Part shown: positions 16,337 through 24,901 of the stretch, piece after piece
Position numbering within the stretch: the first letter of the stretch is position 1
How the letters are laid out: every line of letters begins with the position of its first letter
Origin: Pseudomonas syringae
GTDB lineage: Bacteria > Pseudomonadota > Gammaproteobacteria > Pseudomonadales > Pseudomonadaceae
NCBI RefSeq assembly: GCF_021605415.1
Contig: NZ_WKEQ01000037.1
Span: 1 to 49,128 of the forward strand
Length of the DNA stretch: 49,128 nucleotides
Direction: 5' to 3'
Translations under genes and position numbers: made by a program
Notes under the pieces: generated by a model
What the model was told of the DNA's origin: nothing
The model's input: the letters and a program-made list of their open reading frames with translations, nothing else
The model's database searches: none

Positions 16337-17176
16337 TCAGTCGAGGTCGGCGGCTTGATGCCTTTCCGGCACTTGGTCGGCCTCATCTCCCCATGTCTTG
16401 TTGACTCGCTGTCCACGCTTGACCGCCGGCCGATTGGCAAGCTCTTCGGCCCAGCGTTGCACGTGGGTGTATTCATGTGCCGAAAGAAATTCCGCCGCCG
16501 AATACACGTTGTCCCGCACCACTTGGCCATACCACGGCCAGACCGCAATGTCGGCGATGGTGTACTCATCACCCGCCAGATAGCGACTTTCGCCAAGACG
16601 CCGATTGAGCACATCCAGCTGACGCTTGGCTTCCATCGTGAAGCGGTTAATCGGGTATTCGAGCTTTTCCGGAGCATAGGCATAGAAGTGCCCGAAGCCG
16701 CCACCGAGGTAGGGCGCTGCACCCATCTGCCAGAACAGCCAGTTCAGGGTTTCGGTGCGACCCGCCAGATCAGCGGGCAACAACGCGCCGAATTTTTCCG
16801 CCAGATACAACAGGATTGAACCCGACTCGAACACGCGAAGCGCCGGTTCCACGCTGCGATCCAGCAACGCCGGAATCTTCGAATTGGGATTGATCTCGAC
16901 GAAACCGCTGCCGAACTGATCACCGTCGCCAATACGAATCAGCCAGGCGTCGTACTCGGCGCCTGCGTGCCCGAGCGCCAGCAGTTCCTCAAGCAGGATG
17001 GTCACCTTCACGCCGTTGGGTGTCCCCATCGAATAAAGCTGCAGCGGCTGCTTGCCGACCGGCAGCACTTTTTCATGGGTCGCACCGGCGGTAGGACGGT
17101 TGATGCTTGCGAATTGCCCGCCGGATTCGGCGTCGTTTTTCCAGACCTTGGGCGGAACATAGGGCGCTTTGCTCAT
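16337..17176 (-). CDS. yghU: YghU-type glutathione transferase / disulfide-bond oxidoreductase
   Basis: A 279-residue member of the Nu-class GST family (MSKAPYVPPKVWKNDAESGGQFASINRPTAG start, LQLYSMGTPNGVKVTILLEEL thioredoxin-like part, FVEINPNSKIPALLD, VFESGSILLYLAEKFG, then an all-helical C-terminal domain with YTIADIAVWPWYG). Enzymes of this type reduce disulfides and organic peroxides with glutathione in the cytoplasm. ATG 17176 has GAGAGG eight bases upstream. It is slightly shorter than the E. coli homolog and otherwise intact; it is a single gene with no clear operon partner. Confidence 0.88.
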   Translation of the reverse strand: MSKAPYVPPKVWKNDAESGGQFASINRPTAGATHEKVLPVGKQPLQLYSMGTPNGVKVTILLEELLALGHAGAEYDAWLIRIGDGDQFGSGFVEINPNSKIPALLDRSVEPALRVFESGSILLYLAEKFGALLPADLAGRTETLNWLFWQMGAAPYLGGGFGHFYAYAPEKLEYPINRFTMEAKRQLDVLNRRLGESRYLAGDEYTIADIAVWPWYGQVVRDNVYSAAEFLSAHEYTHVQRWAEELANRPAVKRGQRVNKTWGDEADQVPERHQAADLD

Positions 17177-17486
17177 GAAACGAACCTCTCAGTTTGCTTG
17201 CTGTGATCCCGTCGGATCGCAATGGAGAATGTGCTTGAACATGATGCAACAGATCACCTTGAGGGACGGACGTTCAGATTTCACGTTGCTGAGACTCCAT
17301 CGCCCGTTTTCCGTAAAGGCCTTTAAAACCGTGGCCTGCATCAGTAATTCATACGTTACGTATTTTCGGCAGATGTTACTAAGTGTAAAAAAAATCTCGA
17401 ATCCGATCGAGTTATTGGGTTAGATTCTTATTAGCGTTCTCAAATGTGACGCCGACATTGACTCTTGACCCGTAGGAATTCCCTCC
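17177..17486. other. 310-bp intergenic region before the TonB receptor
   Basis: The right half is AT-rich and should hold the receptor promoter. A partially Fur-box-like stretch (GATTCTTATTAGCG, around 17424) is present but too poor to call. No gene is seen. Confidence 0.35.
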
Positions 17487-19589
17487 TTGAAACATCGCCT
17501 CCCAGCCAGTCTGTTGCTTGTCGGTGCGTGCAGCGCCGTGTCCTTTGTTCATGCCGCAGACGACTTGACCTTACCGGCCACCCAAATTGAAGGCAGCAGA
17601 GACTTGGCGAACGGCGAAAGCGCGGGTTATCAGGGCAGCCCGGTGTCGAGCACGACGCGCCTGGGGCTGACCGACAAGGAAACGCCGCAGGCGATCACCA
17701 CAATCAACCGCCAGGCACTCGACGATTTCAAAATCACCGGCATCAAGGACGCCTTGCGTTCGGCGCCATCGGTGACGGTTGAGCAAACCGAGACCGACCG
17801 CACCGAATTCACCTCGCGCGGTTTCGACATCAACACCTTCGAATACGACGGCGTCGGCATGCCCTTCGTGGGCACCGTGCTGATTGGCGATCAGGATCTG
17901 GCCGAGTTCGAGCAGATCGACATACTCCACGGCGCCAACGGTTTGATGAGCGGGGCGGGTAACCCGTCGGCCACGGTCAATTTTGTGCGCAAGCGCCCGA
18001 CCAAAACTTTTCAGGCACAAGTCGATACCCGTGTCGGTTCGTGGGACAGCCGTCGTCTGGACGTCGATCTATCCGGCCCATTGACGGACACCGGCAACGT
18101 GCGCGGTCGCTTCATTTATTCCCACGACAAGGGTAACTCGTGGATGGATCGCTACAGCCACGAGCGCAACGTCGCCGCCGGCCTGTTGGCGTTCGACCTG
18201 TCCGATGCCGACACTGTCACGGTGGGGTTCTCCCAACACGACAGCGACTCCAACGGCAGCTCGTGGGGCAACCTGCCTCTCGTCGATTCCGATGGCAATG
18301 CCATCCATTACGGCAGCCGCAGTTCCAGCATCGGCCAGCCGTGGACCTATTGGAATCTACAGACACAGCGCGCCTTTGCTGAATGGACACACGACTTCGG
18401 CAACGGCTGGAACGCCACGCTCACCGGCACCGCGATCAAGGAGAAGCAGGACACCAACATGTTCTACGTCTCCGAGGTCACCGGCGATGACGCTTCGGTG
18501 TTTGCCGCCAACACCACCAGCGAGGCCCACCAGGTGTTGGGCGAAGCCAAGGTGCAAGGGCCGTTCAGCCTGTTCGGTCGCGAGCACGAGTTGACCGTGG
18601 GTGCCGCTTACGGTCGTACCCATCAGAAAGCTCGGGAATACGACGCGGCCGAGGACGGCTACTACAACGTTTCGTTTGCCGATGTATTGGCTGGGCGTGT
18701 GACCCATCCATCGTTCGACTTCACCCGCGACACCAACACCCAGAACTTCACCGATCGGCAAAAAAGCGTCTATGCCGGCGCTCGATTCAGCCTGGCGGAC
18801 GATCTCCACTGGATCGCCGGCGCTCGCATGATCAGCCTCGACGCCACCGGCGACAGCTACGGCGCCGACTACTACACACGCGCCCACGGCAAGGTCACGC
18901 CGTACACCGGCCTGGTCTACGACCTGACGGATCAGTGGAGTGTTTACACCAGTTGGACCGAGATCTTCAGCCCGCAATACAACCTCGGCGCCGACGGCAA
19001 ACTGCTCGATCCGCTCGAAGGCAAAAGCACCGAAGTCGGGATCAAGGGCAGCCTGTTGGACAAGCGTCTCAACGTCACCGCGGCGGCCTTCAAGACCGAT
19101 CAGCGCAACGTCGCCGAGTTCGCCGAAACCGTCAACGGCCAAAACGTCTACAACCCGATGAACTACAAGAGCCACGGCGTCGAACTGCAAGCGTCCGGCG
19201 AAGCATTGCCGGGCCTCGAAGTGCTCGGTGGTTACACCTACGTCACCATCGACAACGATGACGGCGACAGGGCGCGCAAATACGTGCCGACCCACAGCGT
19301 TCGCGGCATGCTCACTTACCGTCTGCCGAGCCTGCCGCAAGCGAAAATCGGGACGCGTATGAGCTGGCAAAGCAAAGTCGAAAACGACTCGAACAGCGCC
19401 ATCAATCAAAGCGCCTACGCGCTGGTCGACGTGATGGCCAGCTACGACATCGACAGTAACTGGAGCACGTCGCTGAACCTGAACAACGTCACCGACCGCA
19501 AATACCTGCTGTCGCTGTACAACAGCGCCACCACCGCCAGCTACGGCGCGCCACGCAATGTCGTCGCTTCGCTGACCTGGAAATATTGA
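17487..19589 (+). CDS. TonB-dependent siderophore receptor, TTG start
   Basis: A 700-residue outer-membrane receptor with signal peptide (MKHRLPASLLLVGACSAVSFVHA), plug domain (KETPQAITTINRQALDDFKI, SRGFDINTFEYDGVGMPF, ILHGANGLMSGAGNPSATVNFVRKRP in residues about 145-175) and a 22-strand barrel ending in LTWKY, an aromatic C-terminus typical of BAM substrates. No N-terminal STN signalling domain is present, so it does not signal to an anti-sigma factor. It resembles hydroxamate/ferrioxamine-type receptors (FhuE group). The start is TTG at 17487: AGGAA lies eight bases upstream, the signal peptide begins there, and no ATG is nearby. The next gene is a convergent HxlR regulator, so no operon partner is seen. 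Confidence 0.9.
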   Translation: MKHRLPASLLLVGACSAVSFVHAADDLTLPATQIEGSRDLANGESAGYQGSPVSSTTRLGLTDKETPQAITTINRQALDDFKITGIKDALRSAPSVTVEQTETDRTEFTSRGFDINTFEYDGVGMPFVGTVLIGDQDLAEFEQIDILHGANGLMSGAGNPSATVNFVRKRPTKTFQAQVDTRVGSWDSRRLDVDLSGPLTDTGNVRGRFIYSHDKGNSWMDRYSHERNVAAGLLAFDLSDADTVTVGFSQHDSDSNGSSWGNLPLVDSDGNAIHYGSRSSSIGQPWTYWNLQTQRAFAEWTHDFGNGWNATLTGTAIKEKQDTNMFYVSEVTGDDASVFAANTTSEAHQVLGEAKVQGPFSLFGREHELTVGAAYGRTHQKAREYDAAEDGYYNVSFADVLAGRVTHPSFDFTRDTNTQNFTDRQKSVYAGARFSLADDLHWIAGARMISLDATGDSYGADYYTRAHGKVTPYTGLVYDLTDQWSVYTSWTEIFSPQYNLGADGKLLDPLEGKSTEVGIKGSLLDKRLNVTAAAFKTDQRNVAEFAETVNGQNVYNPMNYKSHGVELQASGEALPGLEVLGGYTYVTIDNDDGDRARKYVPTHSVRGMLTYRLPSLPQAKIGTRMSWQSKVENDSNSAINQSAYALVDVMASYDIDSNWSTSLNLNNVTDRKYLLSLYNSATTASYGAPRNVVASLTWKY

Positions 19590-19608
19590 CAGCGTTTTTC
19601 GGCCAGGC

Positions 19609-20034
19609 TCAGTTCGACTGGGCCTGTGCCAACGTCTCGACCTCGCGTGCATCGAAGGCTGTCTGCGCCTGCACGACGTCCGGCAAGTGATTGATCGTCC
19701 ACAGGTAAATCGCTTCGAACGGTTTTTCCAGCGTCCGCCCCAACGGTGTGATGCTGTACTCCACTGAAATCTGGGAAGAAGGAATGACGCGACGGGCAAG
19801 AATGCCGTTGCGCTCAAGACGTCGAAGGGTCTGCGTCAGCGATTTTTGGGTAATCCCGTCCAGGCGGCGTTTGAGTTCATTGAAACGCAACGGACGCTCA
19901 CACAATGCTGAAAGCGCGAGTACCGACCATTTATCGGCGATCTGATCCAGAAGGAAACGACTGGTGCATTCGGCCTTGATTTCTTGAGTGTGGGGTTCGT
20001 CCTGGGGCGGCATTTGATCGTCCGTTTCCTGCAT
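19609..20034 (-). CDS. HxlR-family transcriptional regulator
   Basis: A 141-residue winged-helix regulator. The HxlR signature is clear: CTSRFLLDQIADKWSVLAL, LRFNELKRRLDGITQKSLTQ, LRRLERNGILARRV, VEYSITPLGRTLEKPF. A Cys near residue 23 before the helix is in the position used for redox or electrophile sensing in some family members. ATG 20034 has GGAGGAAA directly upstream. It diverges from a SnoaL-like gene with a dyad between them (20084-20102), so it probably controls that gene and itself. Confidence 0.88.
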   Translation of the reverse strand: MQETDDQMPPQDEPHTQEIKAECTSRFLLDQIADKWSVLALSALCERPLRFNELKRRLDGITQKSLTQTLRRLERNGILARRVIPSSQISVEYSITPLGRTLEKPFEAIYLWTINHLPDVVQAQTAFDAREVETLAQAQSN

Positions 20035-20083
20035 AAGGTTTCCTCCGACATACTTGGTGACTTTAAAGTGCGTAATTGATATC

Positions 20084-20102
20084 TGGTATCCAAAATATAC
20101 CA
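20084..20102. promoter_or_regulatory. TGGTAT-N7-ATACCA dyad between hxlR-like and SnoaL-like genes
   Basis: Arms of 6 bp (20084-20089, 20097-20102) around a 7-bp spacer, lying 50 bp from the HxlR start and 33 bp from the SnoaL-like start. Probably the HxlR operator. Its ATCTGGTAT part also resembles the motif at 12386. Confidence 0.6.
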
Positions 20103-20134
20103 TTGTGATTCCTTTCAAAAATCAGGAATTACCC

Positions 20135-20599
20135 ATGCCTAATAATTCTTCAACGGGCGCAGCAGACAAACTTGCCGTCACGGAAGCGCTGTACCGCTTC
20201 GCTGCCGGTATCGATCTGCGCGATGCAGAACTTCTAACGTCCGCGTTCACGGCGACAGCGGTGTCCGATATCCGGCCCGCAGCGGCCAAGGCCGGTTTTG
20301 AATACCCGCTGCTGGAGGGCCGCGACACCATCGTTGCCGCGCTGCTCGGTTCACTCAAGCTGATCGATACGACGCATTCCGTGAGCAATCCTCGGGTCAG
20401 GGTCGAAGGTGACCGGGCGCATCTTGAGGCGTTGGTGGAGGCGCAGCATGTCCCTCAAAGCGATCACTCACGTCATTACCTTATGAAAAACCGTTACGAC
20501 GTTGAGCTTTCGAGAGACGGCGATCTCTGGCGGATTCAGCGGGTAACTGTCGATAACGTATGGCGTTCTGGGGATTCGCAAGTGCTCGCGGGCGTTTAA
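20135..20599 (+). CDS. SnoaL/NTF2-like small protein
   Basis: A 154-residue protein with an NTF2-like cone fold pattern (DKLAVTEALYRFAAGIDLRDAELLTSAF, then LEGRDTIVAAL, DTTHSVSNPRVRVEGDRAHLEALVEAQH, and DLWRIQRVTVDNVWRSGD). Such proteins act as small isomerases, cyclases, hydroxylating-dioxygenase partners or ligand binders. ATG 20135 has AGGAA upstream. It is transcribed away from the HxlR regulator and probably induced by whatever that regulator senses. The fold is likely; the function cannot be read from the sequence. Confidence 0.8.
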   Translation: MPNNSSTGAADKLAVTEALYRFAAGIDLRDAELLTSAFTATAVSDIRPAAAKAGFEYPLLEGRDTIVAALLGSLKLIDTTHSVSNPRVRVEGDRAHLEALVEAQHVPQSDHSRHYLMKNRYDVELSRDGDLWRIQRVTVDNVWRSGDSQVLAGV

Positions 20600-20753
20600 C
20601 GGTCGAAGTCGCTACTGAGCGGGCAGGTAACCGGAAACGTTGCCTGCTGCGGCAAAACAACATCTCTGTACCACGTCCCCGATGACTTCCTCGCCAGACA
20701 AACGTAATCTCCCGGTTCGCTTCCCAAGACAAGAAAAACAACAGGAGTCATCG

Positions 20754-21680
20754 ATGCAACCGATCCGTCTCGGTCTGGTGGGCTACGGCAAGATTGCCCA
20801 GGATCAACATGTTCCCGCTATCAAGGCCAACCCGGCATTCCAGTTGGTGGCTGTGGCGACCCAAGGCCAGCCCTGCGCGGGTGTGGAAAATTTCAAATCC
20901 CTGACTGAACTGCTCGAAAACGGCCCGCACGTCGACGCAATCGCGTTTTGCACACCGCCACAAGGTCGCTACGCTTTGGTGCAAGAAGCACTGGCCGCCG
21001 GTAAACACGTCTTGGTCGAGAAACCACCGTGCGCCACGTTGGGTGAAGCCCAGGCGCTGGCAAGTCAGGCACACGCGCAAGGCGTCAGCGGACTGTTTGC
21101 CTGGCATTCTCGCTACGCGCCCGGCATCGAAGTCGCCCGTGACTGGCTGGCCTCGCGCGCATTGCAAAGCGTGAAGATCGACTGGAAAGAAGACGTGCGC
21201 AAATGGCACCCCGGCCAGGCTTGGATCTGGCAGCCGGGCGGTCTCGGCGTGTTCGATCCGGGCATCAATGCCTTGTCGATAGCGACCCATCTGTTGGCAC
21301 TGCCGCTGTTTGTCGAATCCGCTGAATTGCGTGTCCCGAGCAACTGCCAGTCACCGATTGCCGCGTCGATCAAAATGTCTGACGCGAATCACCTCGATAT
21401 CCGCGCCGAATTCGATTTCGATCACGGTCATGACGAACTCTGGAGCATCGAGGTTCGCTGCAAGGAAGGCACGCTGCGCCTGGACAACGGCGGCGCCTTG
21501 TTGAGCATCGATGGCGTGCGCCAGGCCGTGTCGGAGGAGGGCGAGTACGCGGCGGTGTATCGGCATTTCCAGCAACTGATTCGCGACAAGGCCAGTGATC
21601 TGGATCTGCAACCGCTGCGGCTGGTGGCGGACAGTTTCTTTGTCGGCAGCCGGACTTCAGTCGAGCCGTTTTACGATTGA
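20754..21680 (+). CDS. gal: D-galactose 1-dehydrogenase (Gfo/Idh/MocA family)
   Basis: A 308-residue NAD(P)-dependent oxidoreductase. The N-terminal Rossmann part starts MQPIRLGLVGYGKIAQDQHV and contains the family EKP motif (HVLVEKPPCATLGEA); the C-terminal part is the substrate-binding sheet (WIWQPGGLGVFDPGINALS). It closely resembles the D-galactose dehydrogenase described from P. fluorescens, which oxidises D-galactose to galactonolactone. ATG 20754 has AGGAG upstream. No galactonate pathway genes lie beside it. L-arabinose or another sugar as substrate is possible, since these enzymes overlap in specificity. Confidence 0.82.
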   Translation: MQPIRLGLVGYGKIAQDQHVPAIKANPAFQLVAVATQGQPCAGVENFKSLTELLENGPHVDAIAFCTPPQGRYALVQEALAAGKHVLVEKPPCATLGEAQALASQAHAQGVSGLFAWHSRYAPGIEVARDWLASRALQSVKIDWKEDVRKWHPGQAWIWQPGGLGVFDPGINALSIATHLLALPLFVESAELRVPSNCQSPIAASIKMSDANHLDIRAEFDFDHGHDELWSIEVRCKEGTLRLDNGGALLSIDGVRQAVSEEGEYAAVYRHFQQLIRDKASDLDLQPLRLVADSFFVGSRTSVEPFYD

Positions 21681-21690
21681 TACGCCCCAC

Positions 21691-21719
21691 AAAAAGCGGC
21701 CCTTCACAGGGCCGTTTTT
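21691..21719. terminator. Bidirectional terminator between gal and proP-like genes
   Basis: Stem CGGCCCT / AGGGCCG (21697-21703, 21708-21714) with loop TCAC, A-run before and T-run after. It serves both convergent genes. Confidence 0.92.
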
Positions 21720-21734
21720 CGTGGTTTCACAGCC

Positions 21735-23234
21735 TCAATTTATCCGCGGATGCTGTTGTACCAGCTCCTTGCGCTTGGCTTCCAGTGCGGCAATTTCAGC
21801 GTCGATGTCTTCGATCTTCTGTTCGATGTTGTCGTGATGCTCTTTCAGCAGTTCGCGCGCTTCGGCGATATCGGACGCCGCCGGGGCGGCACCGCGCAGA
21901 GGTTTGTTGGCGGTTTCTTTCATGGTGACGCCGGTCACCAGGCCGACCACGGCAATGACCATCAGGTAGTACGCCGGCATATACAGATCGTTGGTGCTTT
22001 CCACCAACCAGGCCACGACGGTCGGCGTCAGGCCGGCGATCAGCACCGAGATGTTGAACGAGGCTGCCAGAGCGCTATAGCGAATGTGCGTGGGGAACAT
22101 GGCCGGCAGGGTCGAAGCCATCACGCCGATAAAGAAGTTGAGCAACACCGCGAGGATCAGCAAACCGGAGAAGATCAGGCCGATCGAGCCGCTGTTGATC
22201 AGCATGAACGCCGGGATCGCGAACAGAAACAGACCGATACTGCCGATGACGATGAAGGGTTTGCGACCGATCTTGTCGCTGACAAAACCAATCAGCGGCT
22301 GGACGAACAACATGCCGACCATGATCGCGATGATGATCAGCACGCCACGGTTTTCGCTGTAATGCAGGTTGTGCGACAGGTAACTCGGCATGTACGTCAG
22401 CAGCATGTAATAGGTGACGTTGGTCACTGCAACCACGCCGACGCAAGTCATCAGGCTGCGCCAGTGTTTGGTGGCGACTTCCTTGAACGATACTTTCGGG
22501 CCGGCGGCCAGCCCCTCGCGATCACCCTGTTCGAGTTTTTCGACGTGCTGCTGGAAGGCCGGGGTTTCTTCAAGCGCATGGCGCAAATAGAGCCCGATCA
22601 TGCCCAGTGGCAGCGCGAGGAAAAATGGCAGACGCCAGCCCCATTCGAGGAATTTCTCTTCGCCGATGGTGCTGGAAATCAACACAACGACCCCGGCGCC
22701 AAGGACGAAACCGGCGATTGAACCGAAGTCGAGCCAACTGCCGAGGAAGCCGCGTTTGCGATCTGGCGCGTACTCCGCGACGAAGATCGAGGCGCCGGTG
22801 TATTCACCGCCGACCGAAAAGCCCTGAGCCATTTTCGCCAGCAACAGCAGGATCGGCGCCCAGATGCCAATCGAGTCATAAGACGGGATCAAGCCGATGG
22901 CAAACGTGCTCAACGACATGATCACGATGGTCGCCGCCAGCACCTTCTGCCGCCCGTACTTGTCACCCAGCGCGCCGAAAAACAGGCCGCCCAACGGACG
23001 GATCAGGAACGGCACCGAGAACGTCGCCAGCGCCGCGATCATCTGCACGCTCGGGTCGGCGCCCGGGAAAAAGATCTTGCCGAGTGCATAGGCGACGAAG
23101 CCGTAGACACCAAAGTCGAACCATTCCATCGCATTGCCCAGCGCAGCGGCAGTGATCGCTTTACGCATCTTGGCGTCGTCGACAATGGTGATGTCTTTCA
23201 GTCCGATAGGACTGACATTTTTTCGTGATTTCAT
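21735..23234 (-). CDS. proP: ProP-type MFS osmolyte/betaine-proline symporter
   Basis: A 499-residue MHS-family major facilitator, about the length of E. coli ProP. Landmarks: LGNAMEWFDFGVYGF in the first segment, FGALGDKYGRQKVL loop motif, GFSVGGEYTGASIFVAEYAP, and GFVSDKIGRKPF. The C-terminus carries a charged heptad-like coiled coil (ARELLKEHHDNIEQKIEDID, then AEIAALEAKRKELVQ), as in osmosensing ProP. ATG 23234 has GAGA upstream. It imports proline, glycine betaine or similar zwitterions with H+. A LysR-type operator lies 163 bp upstream, between it and the divergent LysR gene. Confidence 0.9.
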   Translation of the reverse strand: MKSRKNVSPIGLKDITIVDDAKMRKAITAAALGNAMEWFDFGVYGFVAYALGKIFFPGADPSVQMIAALATFSVPFLIRPLGGLFFGALGDKYGRQKVLAATIVIMSLSTFAIGLIPSYDSIGIWAPILLLLAKMAQGFSVGGEYTGASIFVAEYAPDRKRGFLGSWLDFGSIAGFVLGAGVVVLISSTIGEEKFLEWGWRLPFFLALPLGMIGLYLRHALEETPAFQQHVEKLEQGDREGLAAGPKVSFKEVATKHWRSLMTCVGVVAVTNVTYYMLLTYMPSYLSHNLHYSENRGVLIIIAIMVGMLFVQPLIGFVSDKIGRKPFIVIGSIGLFLFAIPAFMLINSGSIGLIFSGLLILAVLLNFFIGVMASTLPAMFPTHIRYSALAASFNISVLIAGLTPTVVAWLVESTNDLYMPAYYLMVIAVVGLVTGVTMKETANKPLRGAAPAASDIAEARELLKEHHDNIEQKIEDIDAEIAALEAKRKELVQQHPRIN

Positions 23235-23396
23235 GCGATTTCTCGTTACAGACCGGATTCCATGCCATTGTTTTGGTGGCACACACTCTTTCCTTTCAGA
23301 TACAAGAAGACACAAAATAATTCACCGCTGGCCGATATTTTTCGTTTTCGAGCCAAATAGCCCACGCGCTCAGCACTGTCCGGCTCGCTAACGGAC

Positions 23397-23439
23397 TATC
23401 ACGGGGCGCGATATGTCCTAGCGCGTTATGCGATTGGTC
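23397..23439 (+). promoter_or_regulatory. Bipartite LysR-type operator, copy 1 (lysR-like gene at 23520)
   Basis: TATCAC-N5-GCGATA at 23397-23413, then 16 bp, then GCGATTGGTC at 23430-23439. Only one base differs from the perfect dyad. It ends 81 bp before the LysR start, pointing toward it. Confidence 0.75.
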
Positions 23440-23519
23440 GCTTGCATGGCTGGCTGATTATGGTTGTGCTCGACCCTGTTCTACAGCGAACACAATCCTT
23501 CTCCAGCAACGGAAACAGC

Positions 23520-24455
23520 ATGCGTTATCGACGTCTTGACCTGAATTTGCTGGTGGCGCTCGATGCCTTGTTGAGTGAATGCAGCGTCAGTCGCGCCGCT
23601 GAAAAGCTTTGCCTTGGGCAGTCGGCCACCAGTTCTGCGCTGGGACGCTTGCGCGAACATTTCAACGATCCCTTGCTGGTTCAGGTCGGACGGCGTCTGG
23701 AGCCGACGGCATTAGGTCTGCAATTGCTGCCCAAAGTGCGCGAAGCCCTCGCGTTGACGCGGGAAATCGTTGACACACCGCTGGATTTCGATCCGGCGAC
23801 CTGCAAGCGGTCTATCACTGTTGTTGCATCCGATTACGTCGCCGGCGTGCTGTTTCCAGCCGTCAGTCGTGAACTGGCCAGCGTGGCCCCCGGTGTGCGT
23901 TTGAGTCTGCGCGACATGCCTGTTGCGCGTGATGGCGACGTTGTCAGCGAAGCGCTCGATTATCGCCGCAGTGATTGTGTGATCGTGCCGCAACGTCGCT
24001 TGAACCCCGCCTATCCGCATGTGCCGTTGATGAGCGACCGGCTCTGTTGCATCGTCTGCGCGCAGCAGTCTCAGTTTGCCGAGCGCTTGAGTCTGGCCGA
24101 CTATTGCGCCGCCGAGCACGTGGTGCGCGAGTTTGCCGACGGGCGAAATCTGGCGATGGATGCGGTGCACCTGCACGAGTTGGGAATGGAGCGGCAAGTG
24201 GCGGTGGCCGTTGAAAGCTTTGTGCTGATGCCGGAGTTCATTGTCGGCACCGCGCGCATCGCCACTGTTTTTCATCGTCAGGCGCAGCGTTTCGCGCAAC
24301 GTTATCCGTTGCGTATTCACCCGGCGCCACTGGCTTTTCCCGAGGCCGTTCAAGTTCTGCAATGGCATCCTTATCAAGAGCACGACCCGGCCATGCAGTG
24401 GTTTCGCGGCCTGCTGCTGGCGCAGGCCGCACTGCTCGATCAGCCTGGCGCCTGA
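23520..24455 (+). CDS. LysR-family regulator (NodD/NahR-like), first paralog
   Basis: A 311-residue LysR regulator: HTH at residues 1-65 (RRLDLNLLVALDALLSECSVSRAAEKLCLGQSATSS region, LGRLREHFNDPLLVQVGRRLEPT) and a periplasmic-binding-protein-like effector domain. It is clearly related to the second LysR at 28093-29055; both start MR-x-x-x-LDLNLLVALD. ATG 23520 has GGA about nine bases upstream. A copy of the shared bipartite operator lies in its promoter. Its 3' end overlaps the convergent HbpS-like gene by 16 bp. It may control the HbpS-like/amidohydrolase pair or share the large regulon. Confidence 0.9.
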   Translation: MRYRRLDLNLLVALDALLSECSVSRAAEKLCLGQSATSSALGRLREHFNDPLLVQVGRRLEPTALGLQLLPKVREALALTREIVDTPLDFDPATCKRSITVVASDYVAGVLFPAVSRELASVAPGVRLSLRDMPVARDGDVVSEALDYRRSDCVIVPQRRLNPAYPHVPLMSDRLCCIVCAQQSQFAERLSLADYCAAEHVVREFADGRNLAMDAVHLHELGMERQVAVAVESFVLMPEFIVGTARIATVFHRQAQRFAQRYPLRIHPAPLAFPEAVQVLQWHPYQEHDPAMQWFRGLLLAQAALLDQPGA

Positions 24456-24901
24456 TCACCGTTGTCAGCGACCAATCCTGCCTGGGTAATGGCTTGCATG
24501 GCGCAGCGTTCGTCGTTGTCCGAGGTGTCGCCGCTGATGCCGATGGCGCCGAGGATCAGCCCCTCGGCATTACGGATCAACACGCCTCCCGCCACCGGAA
24601 TGACTTCGCCGCCGGTCAAGCTGTTGATGGCATCGAAAAACCCCGGCATCGCCTGCGCGCGCCGCGCCAGTTCACGGCCACCGAACCCCATGCCCAAGCA
24701 ACCGCGAGCTTTACCGGTGGCGATCTGTGGGCGCAGGAAAGTAGCCTGCTCATCACGCAGGATCGCCAGTGGATGGCCGGCGGCATCCAGCACGGCGACG
24801 CCCAGAGGTTTGCCCCCGGATTCGCGGGCGATGCGGATGGCATCGCTCGCCATGTTTGTAGCGGTCAGCAGGTCAAGTTGATTCACGGTATCTGTCCTCA
24901 T
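24440..24901 (-). CDS. HbpS/GlcG-family heme-binding-like protein
   Basis: A 153-residue protein of the GlcG/HbpS family (ATNMASDAIRIARESGGKPLGVAVLDAAGHPLAILRDE in residues about 14-50, then FGGRELARRAQAMPGFFDAI, VIPVAGGVLIRNAEGLILGAIGISG). Members bind heme or act as accessory proteins in catabolic operons; no signal peptide is seen. The ATG at 24901 overlaps the amidohydrolase stop (ATGA), so it is translationally coupled; an in-frame ATG at 24910 is an alternative. Role with the amidohydrolase is unknown. Confidence 0.82.
   Translation of the reverse strand: MRTDTVNQLDLLTATNMASDAIRIARESGGKPLGVAVLDAAGHPLAILRDEQATFLRPQIATGKARGCLGMGFGGRELARRAQAMPGFFDAINSLTGGEVIPVAGGVLIRNAEGLILGAIGISGDTSDNDERCAMQAITQAGLVADNGDQAPG

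Noticed and set aside
17400..17480. Fur box upstream of the TonB receptor
   Set aside because: Only a partial match; not good enough to report as a site.
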